64,000 nucleotides of DNA, taken from the NCBI RefSeq assembly GCF_022829295.1, contig NZ_JAKSYH010000209.1:1-64000 (forward strand), read 5' to 3'. This document shows, piece after piece, positions 1 to 7,807 of this stretch. The number at the start of each line of letters is the position of its first letter. The stretch's first letter is position 1. The notes beneath the pieces were generated by a model, which was not told the DNA's origin, did no database searches, and was given only the letters and a program-made list of their open reading frames with translations. Origin of the DNA: Methylobacterium sp. J-088. Lineage in GTDB: Bacteria; Pseudomonadota; Alphaproteobacteria; Rhizobiales; Beijerinckiaceae. Made by a program: the position numbers and the translations under genes.

Positions 1-181
1 CGGTCAGCTCGACCACGCCCAGCCCCGAGCCGAGATGGCCGCCGGTGATCGAGACGGCGTCGATCATCTCGGCGCGCACCGCATCCGCCACCGTCTGCAG
101 CTCCGATTCCGGAAGACGCCGCAACGCTGCCGGGTTCGGGATACGGTCGAGAAGCGCGCTCAGCTCGGGGGTAATCGCCAC
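1..181 (-). CDS. dxs: 1-deoxy-D-xylulose-5-phosphate synthase, N-terminal part (cut by window edge)
   Basis: Makes DXP from pyruvate and glyceraldehyde 3-phosphate, the first step of the MEP isoprenoid pathway (ispG, a later step, is at 60.7 kb). Only about 60 N-terminal codons are present. The visible protein carries the family's opening, LLDRIPNPAALRRLPESEL followed by TGGHLGSGLGVVEL, where the early His-containing loop (GGHLGSGLG) belongs to the thiamine diphosphate/substrate site. The start is taken as GTG at 181 because AGAGG lies about 9 bases upstream and no other in-frame start is close. It follows xseB by 43 bases on the same strand, a pairing common in proteobacteria. Confidence 0.9.
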   Translation of the reverse strand, partial: MAITPELSALLDRIPNPAALRRLPESELQTVADAVRAEMIDAVSITGGHLGSGLGVVELT

Positions 182-224
182 GGCATCAACCTCTATCGGA
201 CGGGATCGGTTCTACGCCCGAGCC

Positions 225-485
225 TCAGGACATATCGAGTGGGGCCACGCCCTCGGGCCGCCCATCGGAGCCGAGGGTGATCCGCTGGATCCGGGCCTCG
301 GCGCGCTTGAGAAGCGCTTCGCAGTGCTTCTTCAGCACCTCGCCGCGCTCGTAGATCGCCACCGACTCGTCGAGCGGCACGTCACCCCGTTCGAGCCGCC
401 GCACGATTTCCTCGAGCTGCTCCAAGGCCTTCTCGAAGGGCAGGTCGCCGGCGGCCTGGGCCACCTCGGGTCTGCTCGCACTCAT
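225..485 (-). CDS. xseB: Exodeoxyribonuclease VII small subunit
   Basis: Small subunit of the ExoVII complex, which with XseA degrades single-stranded DNA from both ends; cytosolic. The 86-residue product has the family core, LPFEKALEQLEEIVRRLERG and then YERGEVLKKHCEALL, two helices that form the coiled-coil bundle on XseA. The length fits the family (about 80 aa). The ATG at 485 is preferred over a longer in-frame start at 617 because AGAGGAAG lies about 10 bases upstream and the extra residues do not resemble XseB. xseA is not in the window. Confidence 0.93.
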   Translation of the reverse strand: MSASRPEVAQAAGDLPFEKALEQLEEIVRRLERGDVPLDESVAIYERGEVLKKHCEALLKRAEARIQRITLGSDGRPEGVAPLDMS

Positions 486-617
486 CCCAGATACTTCCTC
501 TGAACCGAATTCTACGGCGCCAGCCCCCAGGGCCACAACCCAGGGGACCAGTACACCGGGCTGCCCCGGACCGTTTTGGAGCGGGGCGGCGGCCTTTACG
601 CCACACCCGGACGTCAT

Positions 618-1130
618 TCATGTCAGCGCCAGGCAGAACGGCACACCCTCGAAGGCGTCGGCACCGCGGCCGATCCGCGCGACGGCCGCCACCATGCGGC
701 CGTTCCTGCCCAGCATCCGGTCGGCGATGGCCACGAACAGGGGATTGGGCGTCGCGGACGGAGAGGCCGCCCGCAGGGCATCGGCGATCGCGCCCTCGTC
801 GCGCTCCGGCGCCAGGGCGCACGTCGCGATATAGGCCGCCGCCGTCGAGCGGCTGATTCCGGCATAGCAATGGATCACCAGCGGCTTCTCCCGGGGCCAG
901 GCCCGGGCGAAGGCCAGAATGCCGGCGACATGCTCCTCAGCCGGCAAAACGTGTCCGTCCCGCGGCTCCGCAATGTCGCTGACCCCGATGACGGCGTGGT
1001 TGTCGGCGGCGATCAAAGCGGGCCGCTCGAGCGGCGTCCCGACATTGATCAGCGTGAGCACATGGCTCGCGCCGGTGGCGGCGACGGTCTCGGACAGGCG
1101 CGAGAGCGGACAGACGTAGATCTTCGGCAT
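618..1130 (-). CDS. Tyrosine/dual-specificity phosphatase-like protein
   Basis: A 170-residue protein with the cysteine-based phosphatase signature HCYAGISRSTAAAY: Cys88 as nucleophile, Arg94 as phosphate-binding arginine (CX5R) and a following Ser. This places it in the protein tyrosine phosphatase fold; its substrate is unknown. No signal peptide or membrane segment is seen, so it is probably cytosolic. The start MPKIYVCPLSRL at 1130 fits small alphaproteobacterial members of this family; an in-frame extension upstream is arginine-rich and unlikely to be real. It lies 52 bases after the tag/HD frame and 132 before xseB on the same strand. Confidence 0.8.
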   Translation of the reverse strand: MPKIYVCPLSRLSETVAATGASHVLTLINVGTPLERPALIAADNHAVIGVSDIAEPRDGHVLPAEEHVAGILAFARAWPREKPLVIHCYAGISRSTAAAYIATCALAPERDEGAIADALRAASPSATPNPLFVAIADRMLGRNGRMVAAVARIGRGADAFEGVPFCLALT

Positions 1131-1182
1131 CGGGGACGCGCAGTGCTTCGCGATCGTGACGGATCGAAGGCGGGCTCGTCCG

Positions 1183-2388
1183 TCACTGCGGGCGCAGCGC
1201 CAGGAACCGCGCCAGGAACCGCGTCTCGGCGTCGGCGGTGGGCCAGGGCACGGCAAGGGCGACCACGCCTCCGGGCAGATCCGCCGGTCCGCCGAAATAA
1301 AGCTCGGCTTCCTCCGGCGCGAATCCGGCCAGCCGCACGGCCTCCAGATGGGCGGCGGCCCGGTCGGCCCGCTTCACGAGGCGGGTGAGGGCAGGGGAAG
1401 GGGCGGGCAGGTCGAAGCGGCGGCGCATGGCGTCGAGCAGGCGCAGCTCGACGCCGCGATAGGCATCGCCGATCACGGCCTTCAGGGGCGAGATGATGTC
1501 GCCGACGACGTATTCCGGCGCATCGTGGAGCAGCAGCTCCAGACACTCGGTCTCGGTGCAGCCAGGGGCGAGGTGGCGGCCGGCGGCCTCAACCAGCAGG
1601 CTGTGCTGGGCCACCGAGAAGACGTGCGGTCCCCGGGTCTGGCCGTTCCAGCGGGCGACCCGGGCGAGCCCATGGGCGATGTCGGCGATCTCGATGTCCC
1701 GGGGTGCCGGATCGAGGAGGTCGAGGCGGCGGCCGGAGAGCATCCGCTGCCACGCGCGAGGGGCCGGAGCGGTCAAGGCGCCCCCCCCCGGTTCGGCGCA
1801 GGGCCCGTGCCGGTGGCAGCCGACGAGGTGGTCGTTGACCATGCCCACCGCCTGCATGAAGGCATGCACGATGGTCGGCCCGCAGAACGAGAAACCCTCT
1901 GCCTTGAGGGCTTTTCCGATCGCCCGGGAGACCGGCGTCTCGGTCTGGATCTCTGCGCGGCTCCGGGCGCTGCCCTGGATCGGTTGCCCGTCCACGAAGT
2001 CCCAGAGGAAGCGCGAGAAGCCCGGACCGCATTCCTCGATCCGAAGCCAGGCCCGGGCGCCCGCGATGGTCCCGACGATCTTGGCACGGTTGCGGATGAT
2101 GCGCGTGTCCTGCATCAGCCGCGCCACGTCGTCCTCCGTGAAGCGGGCGATCCGCTCCGGGTCGAAACCCGCGAAGGCGTCGCGAAACCCGTCGCGGCGG
2201 CGCAGGATCGTGATCCACGAGAGCCCGGCCTGGAAGCCGTCGAGGATCAGCTTCTCGTAGAGCGCCCGGCCGTCATGCTCGGGCACGCCCCATTCGGTGT
2301 CGTGATAGGCGACGTAGAGCGGGTCGAGGCCCGCCCACCAGCAGCGGGCGCAGCCATCGGGATGGTCGATCAGGCCGGTCTCGGACAT
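1183..2388 (-). CDS. tag: DNA-3-methyladenine glycosylase I fused in frame to an HD hydrolase
   Basis: One 401-codon frame holds two proteins that are normally separate. Residues 1 to about 200 are Tag, which excises 3-methyladenine from DNA: the zinc ligands CARCWW near residue 13 and VGCHRHGPC near the end, YHDTEWG, and the HhH-type glycosylase body with LDGFQAGLSW. Residues 205 to 401 are a YfbR-like HD hydrolase: RAWQRMLSGRRLDLLDP, QHSLLVE, LLLHDAPEYVVGD (metal-binding HD) and a later conserved Asp in KRADRAA. The HD family normally begins at about TAPAPRAWQRM, which here follows an in-frame TTG at 1776. The join lies at a run of nine G (minus strand) at 1781-1789. One G fewer would end Tag at a TGA overlapping that TTG. 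The fusion may therefore be a sequencing error, a slippage variant or real. Confidence 0.85.
   Translation of the reverse strand: MSETGLIDHPDGCARCWWAGLDPLYVAYHDTEWGVPEHDGRALYEKLILDGFQAGLSWITILRRRDGFRDAFAGFDPERIARFTEDDVARLMQDTRIIRNRAKIVGTIAGARAWLRIEECGPGFSRFLWDFVDGQPIQGSARSRAEIQTETPVSRAIGKALKAEGFSFCGPTIVHAFMQAVGMVNDHLVGCHRHGPCAEPGGGALTAPAPRAWQRMLSGRRLDLLDPAPRDIEIADIAHGLARVARWNGQTRGPHVFSVAQHSLLVEAAGRHLAPGCTETECLELLLHDAPEYVVGDIISPLKAVIGDAYRGVELRLLDAMRRRFDLPAPSPALTRLVKRADRAAAHLEAVRLAGFAPEEAELYFGGPADLPGGVVALAVPWPTADAETRFLARFLALRPQ
1774..1790 (-). other. G9 homopolymer tract at the tag/HD junction
   Basis: On the minus strand nine consecutive G residues (1789 to 1781) are followed by CGCC and TTGACC. 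With nine G the upstream tag frame runs straight into the HD gene. With eight G the tag frame would read into TGA (1775-1773), overlapping a TTG start (1776-1774) for the HD gene as TTGA, a usual translational-coupling layout. With ten G neither arrangement results. This makes the tract a candidate slippage site or an assembly error. Confidence 0.6.
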
Positions 2389-2447
2389 CGGACCGGTTTA
2401 ACGAGAACAGGAGCAGAACGCCACCGGCTGAATCGGGCCGCCTCAGC

Positions 2448-3299
2448 TTATCCGGCCTGGCTCGCCGCCGCCTCGGGCATCGCGAAGGTCGCGTAACCCG
2501 GCCGTTCCAGCCGCACCGGCTGCGCGTCGGCCCGCGGCGTCTCCCCGGCGGCCAGCGCATCGCCGAGACGGTCGAGCCGCACCAGGGCGAGGCCGCGCTG
2601 ATCCGCGACGCTGCCCGTGGTGCCCAGTACCTTGCCGGCTGCCGTGATCGCGGTGCCCGGCGCGGGAGCGCCGTCCGGGTAGGTGGCCGCCAGGATACGG
2701 GTCCGGGCCGTGCCCCGGTGCTGCATCCGCGACACCACCTCCTGGCCGACGTAGCAGCCCTTCCGGAAGTCGACGCCGCCGAGCTGGTCCATCAGCGCCT
2801 CGTGCGGGAAGGCGTCGCCGAATGCATAGTCGCGCCCGCCCTCGGGGATGCCCAGCGCGATCCGGTGCGCATGGTAATCGGCTTCCGCGGCGTCGGCCGA
2901 AAAGGCGCCCTCGGCGGCGTACAGCCGGGCGCCGAGATCGGCGTGGCGGGAATCGGCCACCGCCTCGGCGGCGGCCGGGACGGCGCCATCCCAGACGGCC
3001 GCGACCGCCACGGTCGGGTCGGCGGCGATCGTCGCCTGCGCGCGCAGGCGATACAGCGTCAGGCGCTTGGCCAGATCCGCGGCACGGTCCACCTGCACGT
3101 CGAACCGGAAGCCGTCCGGCACGCGTGACACCAGAAAGTCGAACAGGATCTTGCCCTGCGGCGCCAGCAGGGCCCCGAGGCGCGCTTCTGAATCCTGGAG
3201 CGTCTCGACATTGCAGGTCAGCACGCCCTGGAGCAGCGCGGCGGCGTCCGGCCCGGTGACGGTGACGAGGGCGCGGTCCGGTAGCAGGGCGACGGGCAT
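2448..3299 (-). CDS. ygfZ: YgfZ/IBA57-type folate-binding protein
   Basis: A 283-residue member of the YgfZ/GcvT family, a tetrahydrofolate-binding protein that in other bacteria supports repair or assembly of Fe-S enzymes such as MiaB. The diagnostic KGCYVGQE motif with its conserved Cys is at residues 180-187, followed by VVSRMQHRG. An N-terminal GcvT-like fold (TVTGPDAAALLQGVLTCNV) and a C-terminal barrel region are visible. The start at 3299 gives MPVALLPDRALV, the usual opening; a longer frame upstream is low-complexity. It lies 59 bases upstream of tag on the same strand. Confidence 0.9.
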   Translation of the reverse strand: MPVALLPDRALVTVTGPDAAALLQGVLTCNVETLQDSEARLGALLAPQGKILFDFLVSRVPDGFRFDVQVDRAADLAKRLTLYRLRAQATIAADPTVAVAAVWDGAVPAAAEAVADSRHADLGARLYAAEGAFSADAAEADYHAHRIALGIPEGGRDYAFGDAFPHEALMDQLGGVDFRKGCYVGQEVVSRMQHRGTARTRILAATYPDGAPAPGTAITAAGKVLGTTGSVADQRGLALVRLDRLGDALAAGETPRADAQPVRLERPGYATFAMPEAAASQAG

Positions 3300-3531
3300 G
3301 GCAGGCAATTCCTTCCGCGACGGCGCGGCTCCGGCGAGTTCTGGACCGCGCAGCCGGGAGGTAGTCGCTGCCTGTCCGCGCCTCAACCGTCCGGGAACGC
3401 GGCCCGGGATCCAGTCCAGGGATCATCGCCCGGAGCCGCGCCCGATCGCGTTGCAATCGTTCACGGCTTCAGGCCTCTGACCGTAGGCGCTCTCCTGCGC
3501 CGAACCGACGTTCCGTCCGCGGGTTGACGCT

Positions 3532-3786
3532 CTAGTGCTGCAGGGTCGTGGTGAAGGCACCGCCGCGGATGCGCTCGGGGAAGCCCTCCGCGTAGCGGGC
3601 CGTGGCTTCCTCGCCGTAGGTCATCACCAGTTCCTGAAAGGCCGCGAACAGGGCGGCCTGGGCCATGCAGTCTCCGTCGAGCCCGTCCAGACAGCCTTCC
3701 GCGAAGGCCTCCGAGACATAACTCAGCGCGACGCGCTTCTCCTCGACATCGACCTCGAGAGGAGCGGTGTGAGAGATGTGCTGCAT
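3532..3786 (-). CDS. Small protein of unknown function
   Basis: An 84-residue acidic protein not recognised as a known family. It begins MQHISHTAPLEVDVEEKR and is mainly helical by composition (FAEGCLDGLDGDCMAQAAL, then a segment rich in Ala and Glu), without signal peptide or membrane segment. The start at 3786 is chosen because GGAAG lies 9 bases upstream; an in-frame ATG 15 codons further up has no such site. It stands alone between ygfZ and the TIGR02301 gene. Codon use is like the neighbours, so it is probably a real gene. Confidence 0.6.
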   Translation of the reverse strand: MQHISHTAPLEVDVEEKRVALSYVSEAFAEGCLDGLDGDCMAQAALFAAFQELVMTYGEEATARYAEGFPERIRGGAFTTTLQH

Positions 3787-3957
3787 GACCCGATACTTCC
3801 GTTGCGCCGGGTGCGGGACCCGGTAGACCAACGGATGATAGGCGGGTCCCGGCGGCTCGGCCAGCCGGGAATTTCGGATCGGTTAACGCGAGGACTCAAA
3901 TCCGATGCTTCGCCGGCATCACGGTGGGGTGTGTCGCGCATACATCACCCCTCTGTG

Positions 3958-4416
3958 TCAGCCCCCGAAACGCCCGGCCAGGGCATGCGACAGCCTGTCG
4001 CCCTCGGCGACGTAGCGGGCGGCTGCTTCGTGGGCGGCCGGGGTGCAGACCCGGTAGGTCAGCGCATAGCCGCGGTAGCCCCGATTGTAGGCGCCGGCCA
4101 GCCGGTCGCGGCGGGCGGGCGTCACACCCTCGGACTCGATCAGCGCCTTCATGCGGGCCGGCCAGTCCGCGGCGTCCGGCGCCGCGCACAGGCCGCGCAG
4201 GAAGGCGAGCGCCCCGATGATCTCGGACATGCGCATCAGGTCGCGGTCGTAAGGGGCGGGACTGTCGGCGGGGGCGTTTGAGTCCTTGGGCGCCTCCTTC
4301 GCGGCTTCCTTTGCCGGCGCCGTCGTCCGCCCGGAGCGCTGCTGAGCCCGCACCGGTGTGATGGCCGTCCCCGCGAGCAGTGCGAGCAGGCACAGGAGCG
4401 TGACCGGTCGCCTCAC
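3958..4416 (-). CDS. TIGR02301-type exported protein
   Basis: A 152-residue protein with a signal peptide (RRPVTLLCLLALLAGTAI, cleavage near PVRAQQ), a Lys/Ala-rich linker, and a helical domain with YDRDLMRMSEIIGALAFLR and RGYRGYALTYRVCTPAA. Two cysteines (GLCAAP and RVCTPAA) may form a disulfide. The layout matches the alphaproteobacterial family TIGR02301, whose function is not known. The GTG start at 4416 overlaps the stop of the Nudix gene as GTGA, so the two are probably translationally coupled. Periplasmic location is inferred from the signal peptide. Confidence 0.75.
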   Translation of the reverse strand: MRRPVTLLCLLALLAGTAITPVRAQQRSGRTTAPAKEAAKEAPKDSNAPADSPAPYDRDLMRMSEIIGALAFLRGLCAAPDAADWPARMKALIESEGVTPARRDRLAGAYNRGYRGYALTYRVCTPAAHEAAARYVAEGDRLSHALAGRFGG

Positions 4417-4880
4417 GCCGTCGCCTCCCCGTTCCGGGCCGCGACGCGCGCGAAGGCCTCGCGCAGGGTGTCGATCAGGCCCGGCGTGGTCTCCAGGGTG
4501 GCGACCTCCCCGAGCGTCGCCCAGCGGGTGCCGAGCGCCTCGGGGCCCGCCACGGGTTCGCCGCCGTGCCAGAGGGCGGCGTGCGGATGGACGACGTAAT
4601 GATGCCGGGCACGACCGGCCTCGTCCCGCACGATGATCTCGGTGGGCGAGAGCACGCCGACCACCTCCGCACCCAAGCCGACCTCCTCGGACAGCTCGCG
4701 CAACGCCGCCTCGGCCAGGGATTCGCCGGCCTCCACAAGGCCGCCCGGCAGCGTCCAGACGCCCCGCATCGGCTCGTTGGCCCGCGCTGCCAGCAGGACC
4801 CGGTCGTCCCGGATCACCGCGATCGAGGCGCCCACGAAGGGTCGCGCGGGAAACAAGCGGCTCTCGGGGTCTGCGCTCAC
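4413..4880 (-). CDS. Nudix hydrolase
   Basis: A 155-residue Nudix-fold hydrolase that should cleave a nucleoside diphosphate linked to another moiety, with Mg2+. The full Nudix box GX5EX7REUXEEXGU is at residues 46-69 (GGLVEAGESL, then RELSEEVGL), with both catalytic glutamates of REXXEE present. The neighbouring segment WTLPG and the C-terminal helix are typical of ADP-ribose or NADH pyrophosphatase-like members, but the substrate cannot be set from sequence. The GTG start at 4880 overlaps the upstream stop as GTGA; its own stop overlaps the next start the same way. Confidence 0.88.
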   Translation of the reverse strand: MSADPESRLFPARPFVGASIAVIRDDRVLLAARANEPMRGVWTLPGGLVEAGESLAEAALRELSEEVGLGAEVVGVLSPTEIIVRDEAGRARHHYVVHPHAALWHGGEPVAGPEALGTRWATLGEVATLETTPGLIDTLREAFARVAARNGEATA

Positions 4881-6004
4881 GGTGTCCCCCCGTCGGGTGC
4901 GATGACCGCCACCCGCCCATCGGCGAGGCCGACCAGCAGCCGCGCCGCCGGGCCTTCGCCGAGGATCACGATCCCGTTCGTGGCGGGCGCGGGCAGCGTC
5001 ACGCGCAGGCGCTCGTGCAGGGCGCCCTTCGCGGATACGAGGGCGATCTCGGGACGCCCCGCCACCGGCAGCACCAGCTCGGGTGAGGCGCCTCCGGCCG
5101 GTGCGGTGACCGCGAGATCGGAATCGCCGTCACCGGCCGCGTAGCCCGTGGCCTCGGCGCCGGCCTCGATCCGGTCGGGTTGCAGCGTCCAGAGCTGAAG
5201 CCGGCCGCTCGCGCTGACCGTCGCGGCCTGAAGCATCCCGGATCCGGCGAACTCGGCGATGCCGGCGATCTTCAGCGGCGGCCCCGGCTGCGGCGGCGTG
5301 CGCGCAGCGACGGTCCAGCTCGCCTCCGCAGTCGGATGCGTGATCAGCGCGAGGCCGCTGGAACCGGCACCCGATAGGGTCGCGGCCAGGAATGCCGGGC
5401 GGCCGGCGAGGCGCAGCAGGCGCGGACGGAGCGGTGCGAACACCGCATCGCCCCCCGCCGGTACCGTGCTGGTGGCGACCGGGACGGGCTTCGGATCGGT
5501 GCTCACCGCCATCGGCTGGCGTTCGCGGATCGTCAGGACGGCGGCGGCCTCGCTGCCGTCGGGGGCGCGGGTACGCCCGGTGAGATAGGCGCTCAAGGGC
5601 CCTGAGAGGGCCCGCCGCGTCCCCGGCCGGGCGCCGCGCGGCGTCTCGGCGGCGCTCAAGCCATCCACGGCCTCGCGCCCGATCGGCTTGACCGTGACTG
5701 TGCCGTTCGCGAGCGTGAGCACGGCGCCGCCCTCGTCGCCCCAGACCACGGCGACCGGTGCGCTCTCCTCGTCGCCCGCGTCATGGCCGACCTTCGCGCC
5801 GGCGATCGGCAGCAGCCCCGAGGTCGCGACCGAAACCGCAATCTCGCTGCGGGGCCCGCGCAGCACCCGCACCGTAAAGGGCAGGTCGAGGACCCGAATG
5901 ACCGGCTCCGCCCGCGCCTCGGCGATGGAGCCCGCGCACAGGATCAGGGCCAGGAGGAGCGACCGGCTCTGCCGTCCCGGTCGCGCGGCGTGACCCGCGG
6001 CCAC
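4877..6004 (-). CDS. Exported protein of unknown function
   Basis: A 375-residue protein with an N-terminal signal (RSLLLALILCAGSIAEARA, cleavage near ARAEP). The mature part is rich in short beta segments such as GGAVLTLANGTVTVKPIG, LQLWTLQPDRIEAGAEATGY and LLVGLADGRVAVIAPDGG. These resemble blades of a propeller (FG-GAP or WD-like) without a clear repeat signature. No catalytic motif is recognised. The GTG start at 6004 is 23 bases after the SDR stop, and its stop overlaps the Nudix start. Periplasmic location is an inference from the signal peptide. Confidence 0.65.
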   Translation of the reverse strand: MAAGHAARPGRQSRSLLLALILCAGSIAEARAEPVIRVLDLPFTVRVLRGPRSEIAVSVATSGLLPIAGAKVGHDAGDEESAPVAVVWGDEGGAVLTLANGTVTVKPIGREAVDGLSAAETPRGARPGTRRALSGPLSAYLTGRTRAPDGSEAAAVLTIRERQPMAVSTDPKPVPVATSTVPAGGDAVFAPLRPRLLRLAGRPAFLAATLSGAGSSGLALITHPTAEASWTVAARTPPQPGPPLKIAGIAEFAGSGMLQAATVSASGRLQLWTLQPDRIEAGAEATGYAAGDGDSDLAVTAPAGGASPELVLPVAGRPEIALVSAKGALHERLRVTLPAPATNGIVILGEGPAARLLVGLADGRVAVIAPDGGTP

Positions 6005-6027
6005 GCTCCAGGGGACACAGGCTCCGG

Positions 6028-6783
6028 TCAAACGTGCTGGCCGCCGTTGATGTGGAGTTCGGCCCCGTTCACGTAGGAGGAGGCCTCGGTGCACAGGAAG
6101 TAGATCGCCTTGGCGACCTCGTCGGGCGTGCCGAGCCGACGCTGCGGGATCTGCTCGACCAGCTTCTCGGTCCCGGGCGACAGGATCGAGGTGTCGATCT
6201 CGCCCGGCGAAATGGCGTTCACCCGCACCCCCAGCGGCCCGAAATCGGCGGCCATCTCGCGGGTGAGGCCGGCGAGCGCGGCCTTGGAGGTGCCGTAGGC
6301 CGCCCCCGCGAAGGGATGGACCCGCGAGCCGGCGATCGACGTCACGTTGACGACCGAGCCCCTGGCCCGGGCGAGCTCGTCGCGCAGGCCACGGGCCAGC
6401 AGGATCGTGGCGAACAGGTTGACCTGAAAGACCCGCTGCCACGTGTCGAAATCGCTGGCCAGCGCGCCGAGGCGCGCGCCGTCGGGACCCTTCGGCGAGA
6501 TGCCGGCATTGTTGACGAGCGCGTGCAGCACACCGCCCTCGGCGCCGAGCCGGCCCCGGACCTCCTCGACGGCACGCATCGTGTCCTGCGCGCTCGCGAG
6601 GTCCACCTGGAGATGATCCTCGGGGCCCATCTCCCAGGGGCAGTTCTCCGGGAAGGGGTGGCGCGAGCAGGTGATCACCCGCCAGCCCGCGGCAGAGAAG
6701 CGCTTGACGGTGGCGTGACCGATGCCCCGGCTTGCGCCCGTGAGCAGCATGATGCGCCGGCGATCGTTGACGGGGAGGGCCAA
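6028..6783 (-). CDS. SDR family oxidoreductase
   Basis: A 251-residue classical short-chain dehydrogenase/reductase. The NAD(P)-binding TGASRGIG lies at residues 15-22, NNAG at 91-94, and the catalytic tetrad is complete: Asn122, Ser149, Tyr163 and Lys167 (YGTSK). The segment PGEIDTSIL and the C-terminal HINGGQHV are typical of the FabG-like subgroup. Arg/His residues after the second strand (SRHPF) hint at NADP preference, but this is weak. It heads a minus-strand operon with the exported protein, Nudix and TIGR02301 genes. The substrate is unknown. Confidence 0.88.
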   Translation of the reverse strand: MALPVNDRRRIMLLTGASRGIGHATVKRFSAAGWRVITCSRHPFPENCPWEMGPEDHLQVDLASAQDTMRAVEEVRGRLGAEGGVLHALVNNAGISPKGPDGARLGALASDFDTWQRVFQVNLFATILLARGLRDELARARGSVVNVTSIAGSRVHPFAGAAYGTSKAALAGLTREMAADFGPLGVRVNAISPGEIDTSILSPGTEKLVEQIPQRRLGTPDEVAKAIYFLCTEASSYVNGAELHINGGQHV

Positions 6784-6980
6784 AGCCGTAAGCCTCGCTG
6801 GCTATGAGTCTTTGTGTTTGACGCGCTCACTTGCGCCGAACCGGCATCCACTTCGGCAGAGAGCGCTCTGGGGAGCGCAATCCGGTCCGGGCGCAGGTCG
6901 TGCCGGCGAGCCTGAATGGTCTAGGCGCAGTGGGGCCGGAAATCCAGAGCATGCTGCGGCGCGGGACGTGGGGGACGGTC

Positions 6981-7559
6981 ATGGCCGGGGAGCAGGACAG
7001 CGCGGATCGCATGCCGGCGATCCCGACCGACGGGCTGACGCCGGCGCAGGCCGAGGCCGCGGCAGCCTTCGAGGCCGAGCGCGGCGTACCGGTCTTCGGT
7101 CCGTTCGTGCCGCTCCTGCGCAGCCCCGAACTGATGCTGTGCGCGAGCCGGATGGGGCTGTACCTGCGCTACGGCAGCGCCCTGCCGCTGCGCATCAGCG
7201 AGTTCACGATCCTGATCGTCGCCCGGGCCTGGAGCCAGCCGGTCGAGTGGGCGATCCATCGGCCGATCGCCCTGAAGGCCGGGGTCGCCCCCGAGACCAC
7301 GCAGGCGCTCGCCGAAGGACGCCGTCCCGACACGATGAGCGCCGACGAGGCGCTGGCCTATGATTTCTCGACCGAGCTCACGCACAACCGTGCGGTGAGC
7401 GATGCCAGCTACGCGGGTGCGCTGGCGCGCTTCGGCGAGCAGGGCGTGATCGATCTCACCGGCATCAACGGCTACTACGCGCTGCTGGCCATGACGATGA
7501 ACGTCGCCCGCACCGCGGTGCCGGACGGGGCATCCGCGCTGCCGCCGCTGGTCGGGTAG
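6981..7559 (+). CDS. Carboxymuconolactone decarboxylase (CMD) family protein
   Basis: A 192-residue all-helical protein of the CMD/AhpD superfamily. The family core is SEFTILIVARAWSQPVEW with the following His (AIHRPIALKAGV) and, later, INGYYALLAMTMNVA. The CxxC of AhpD peroxidases is absent, so a redox AhpD role is unlikely; it resembles the 4-carboxymuconolactone decarboxylase-like group of unknown substrate. The start is set at 6981 (GGGGA about 6 bases upstream); an earlier in-frame ATG at 6951 is possible. It is transcribed divergently from the SDR operon and ends 248 bases before ihfA on the other strand. Confidence 0.75.
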   Translation: MAGEQDSADRMPAIPTDGLTPAQAEAAAAFEAERGVPVFGPFVPLLRSPELMLCASRMGLYLRYGSALPLRISEFTILIVARAWSQPVEWAIHRPIALKAGVAPETTQALAEGRRPDTMSADEALAYDFSTELTHNRAVSDASYAGALARFGEQGVIDLTGINGYYALLAMTMNVARTAVPDGASALPPLVG

Positions 7560-7645
7560 TCCTCGACGGCGTTGCGCTTGTCCGCGCTCACCGGACCTCT
7601 CCTCCGACGGCTTGAATGGTCAAATATTTCAGGCCTGAGCGAAGG

Positions 7646-7730
7646 TTCCCCCTCACCCCCGGCTGCCGCCTCGCCGCGCTCCCCGACAAGGGGAAGGCGC
7701 GGCCCTCTCCCCGCAAGCGGGGCGAGGGGT
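7646..7730. repeat. R1-type C-rich palindromic intergenic repeat
   Basis: Between the CMD gene and ihfA lies a stretch with CCCCTCACCCC, CCCGACAAGGGG and CCCCGCAAGCGGGG, that is, two hairpin-forming palindromes in a C-rich context. Similar short palindromes occur at 13.2, 29.7, 36.9 and 46.3 kb, always between genes. No coding sequence is seen in the 7560-7807 gap. Confidence 0.6.
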
Positions 7731-7807
7731 TCACAGTCCCCGCGCCGGCGCTTGAGCTGCCCGGCGTTGTGTGGATCTGCAAGCCTCCAACGGAGCGTGC
7801 AAAAAAC

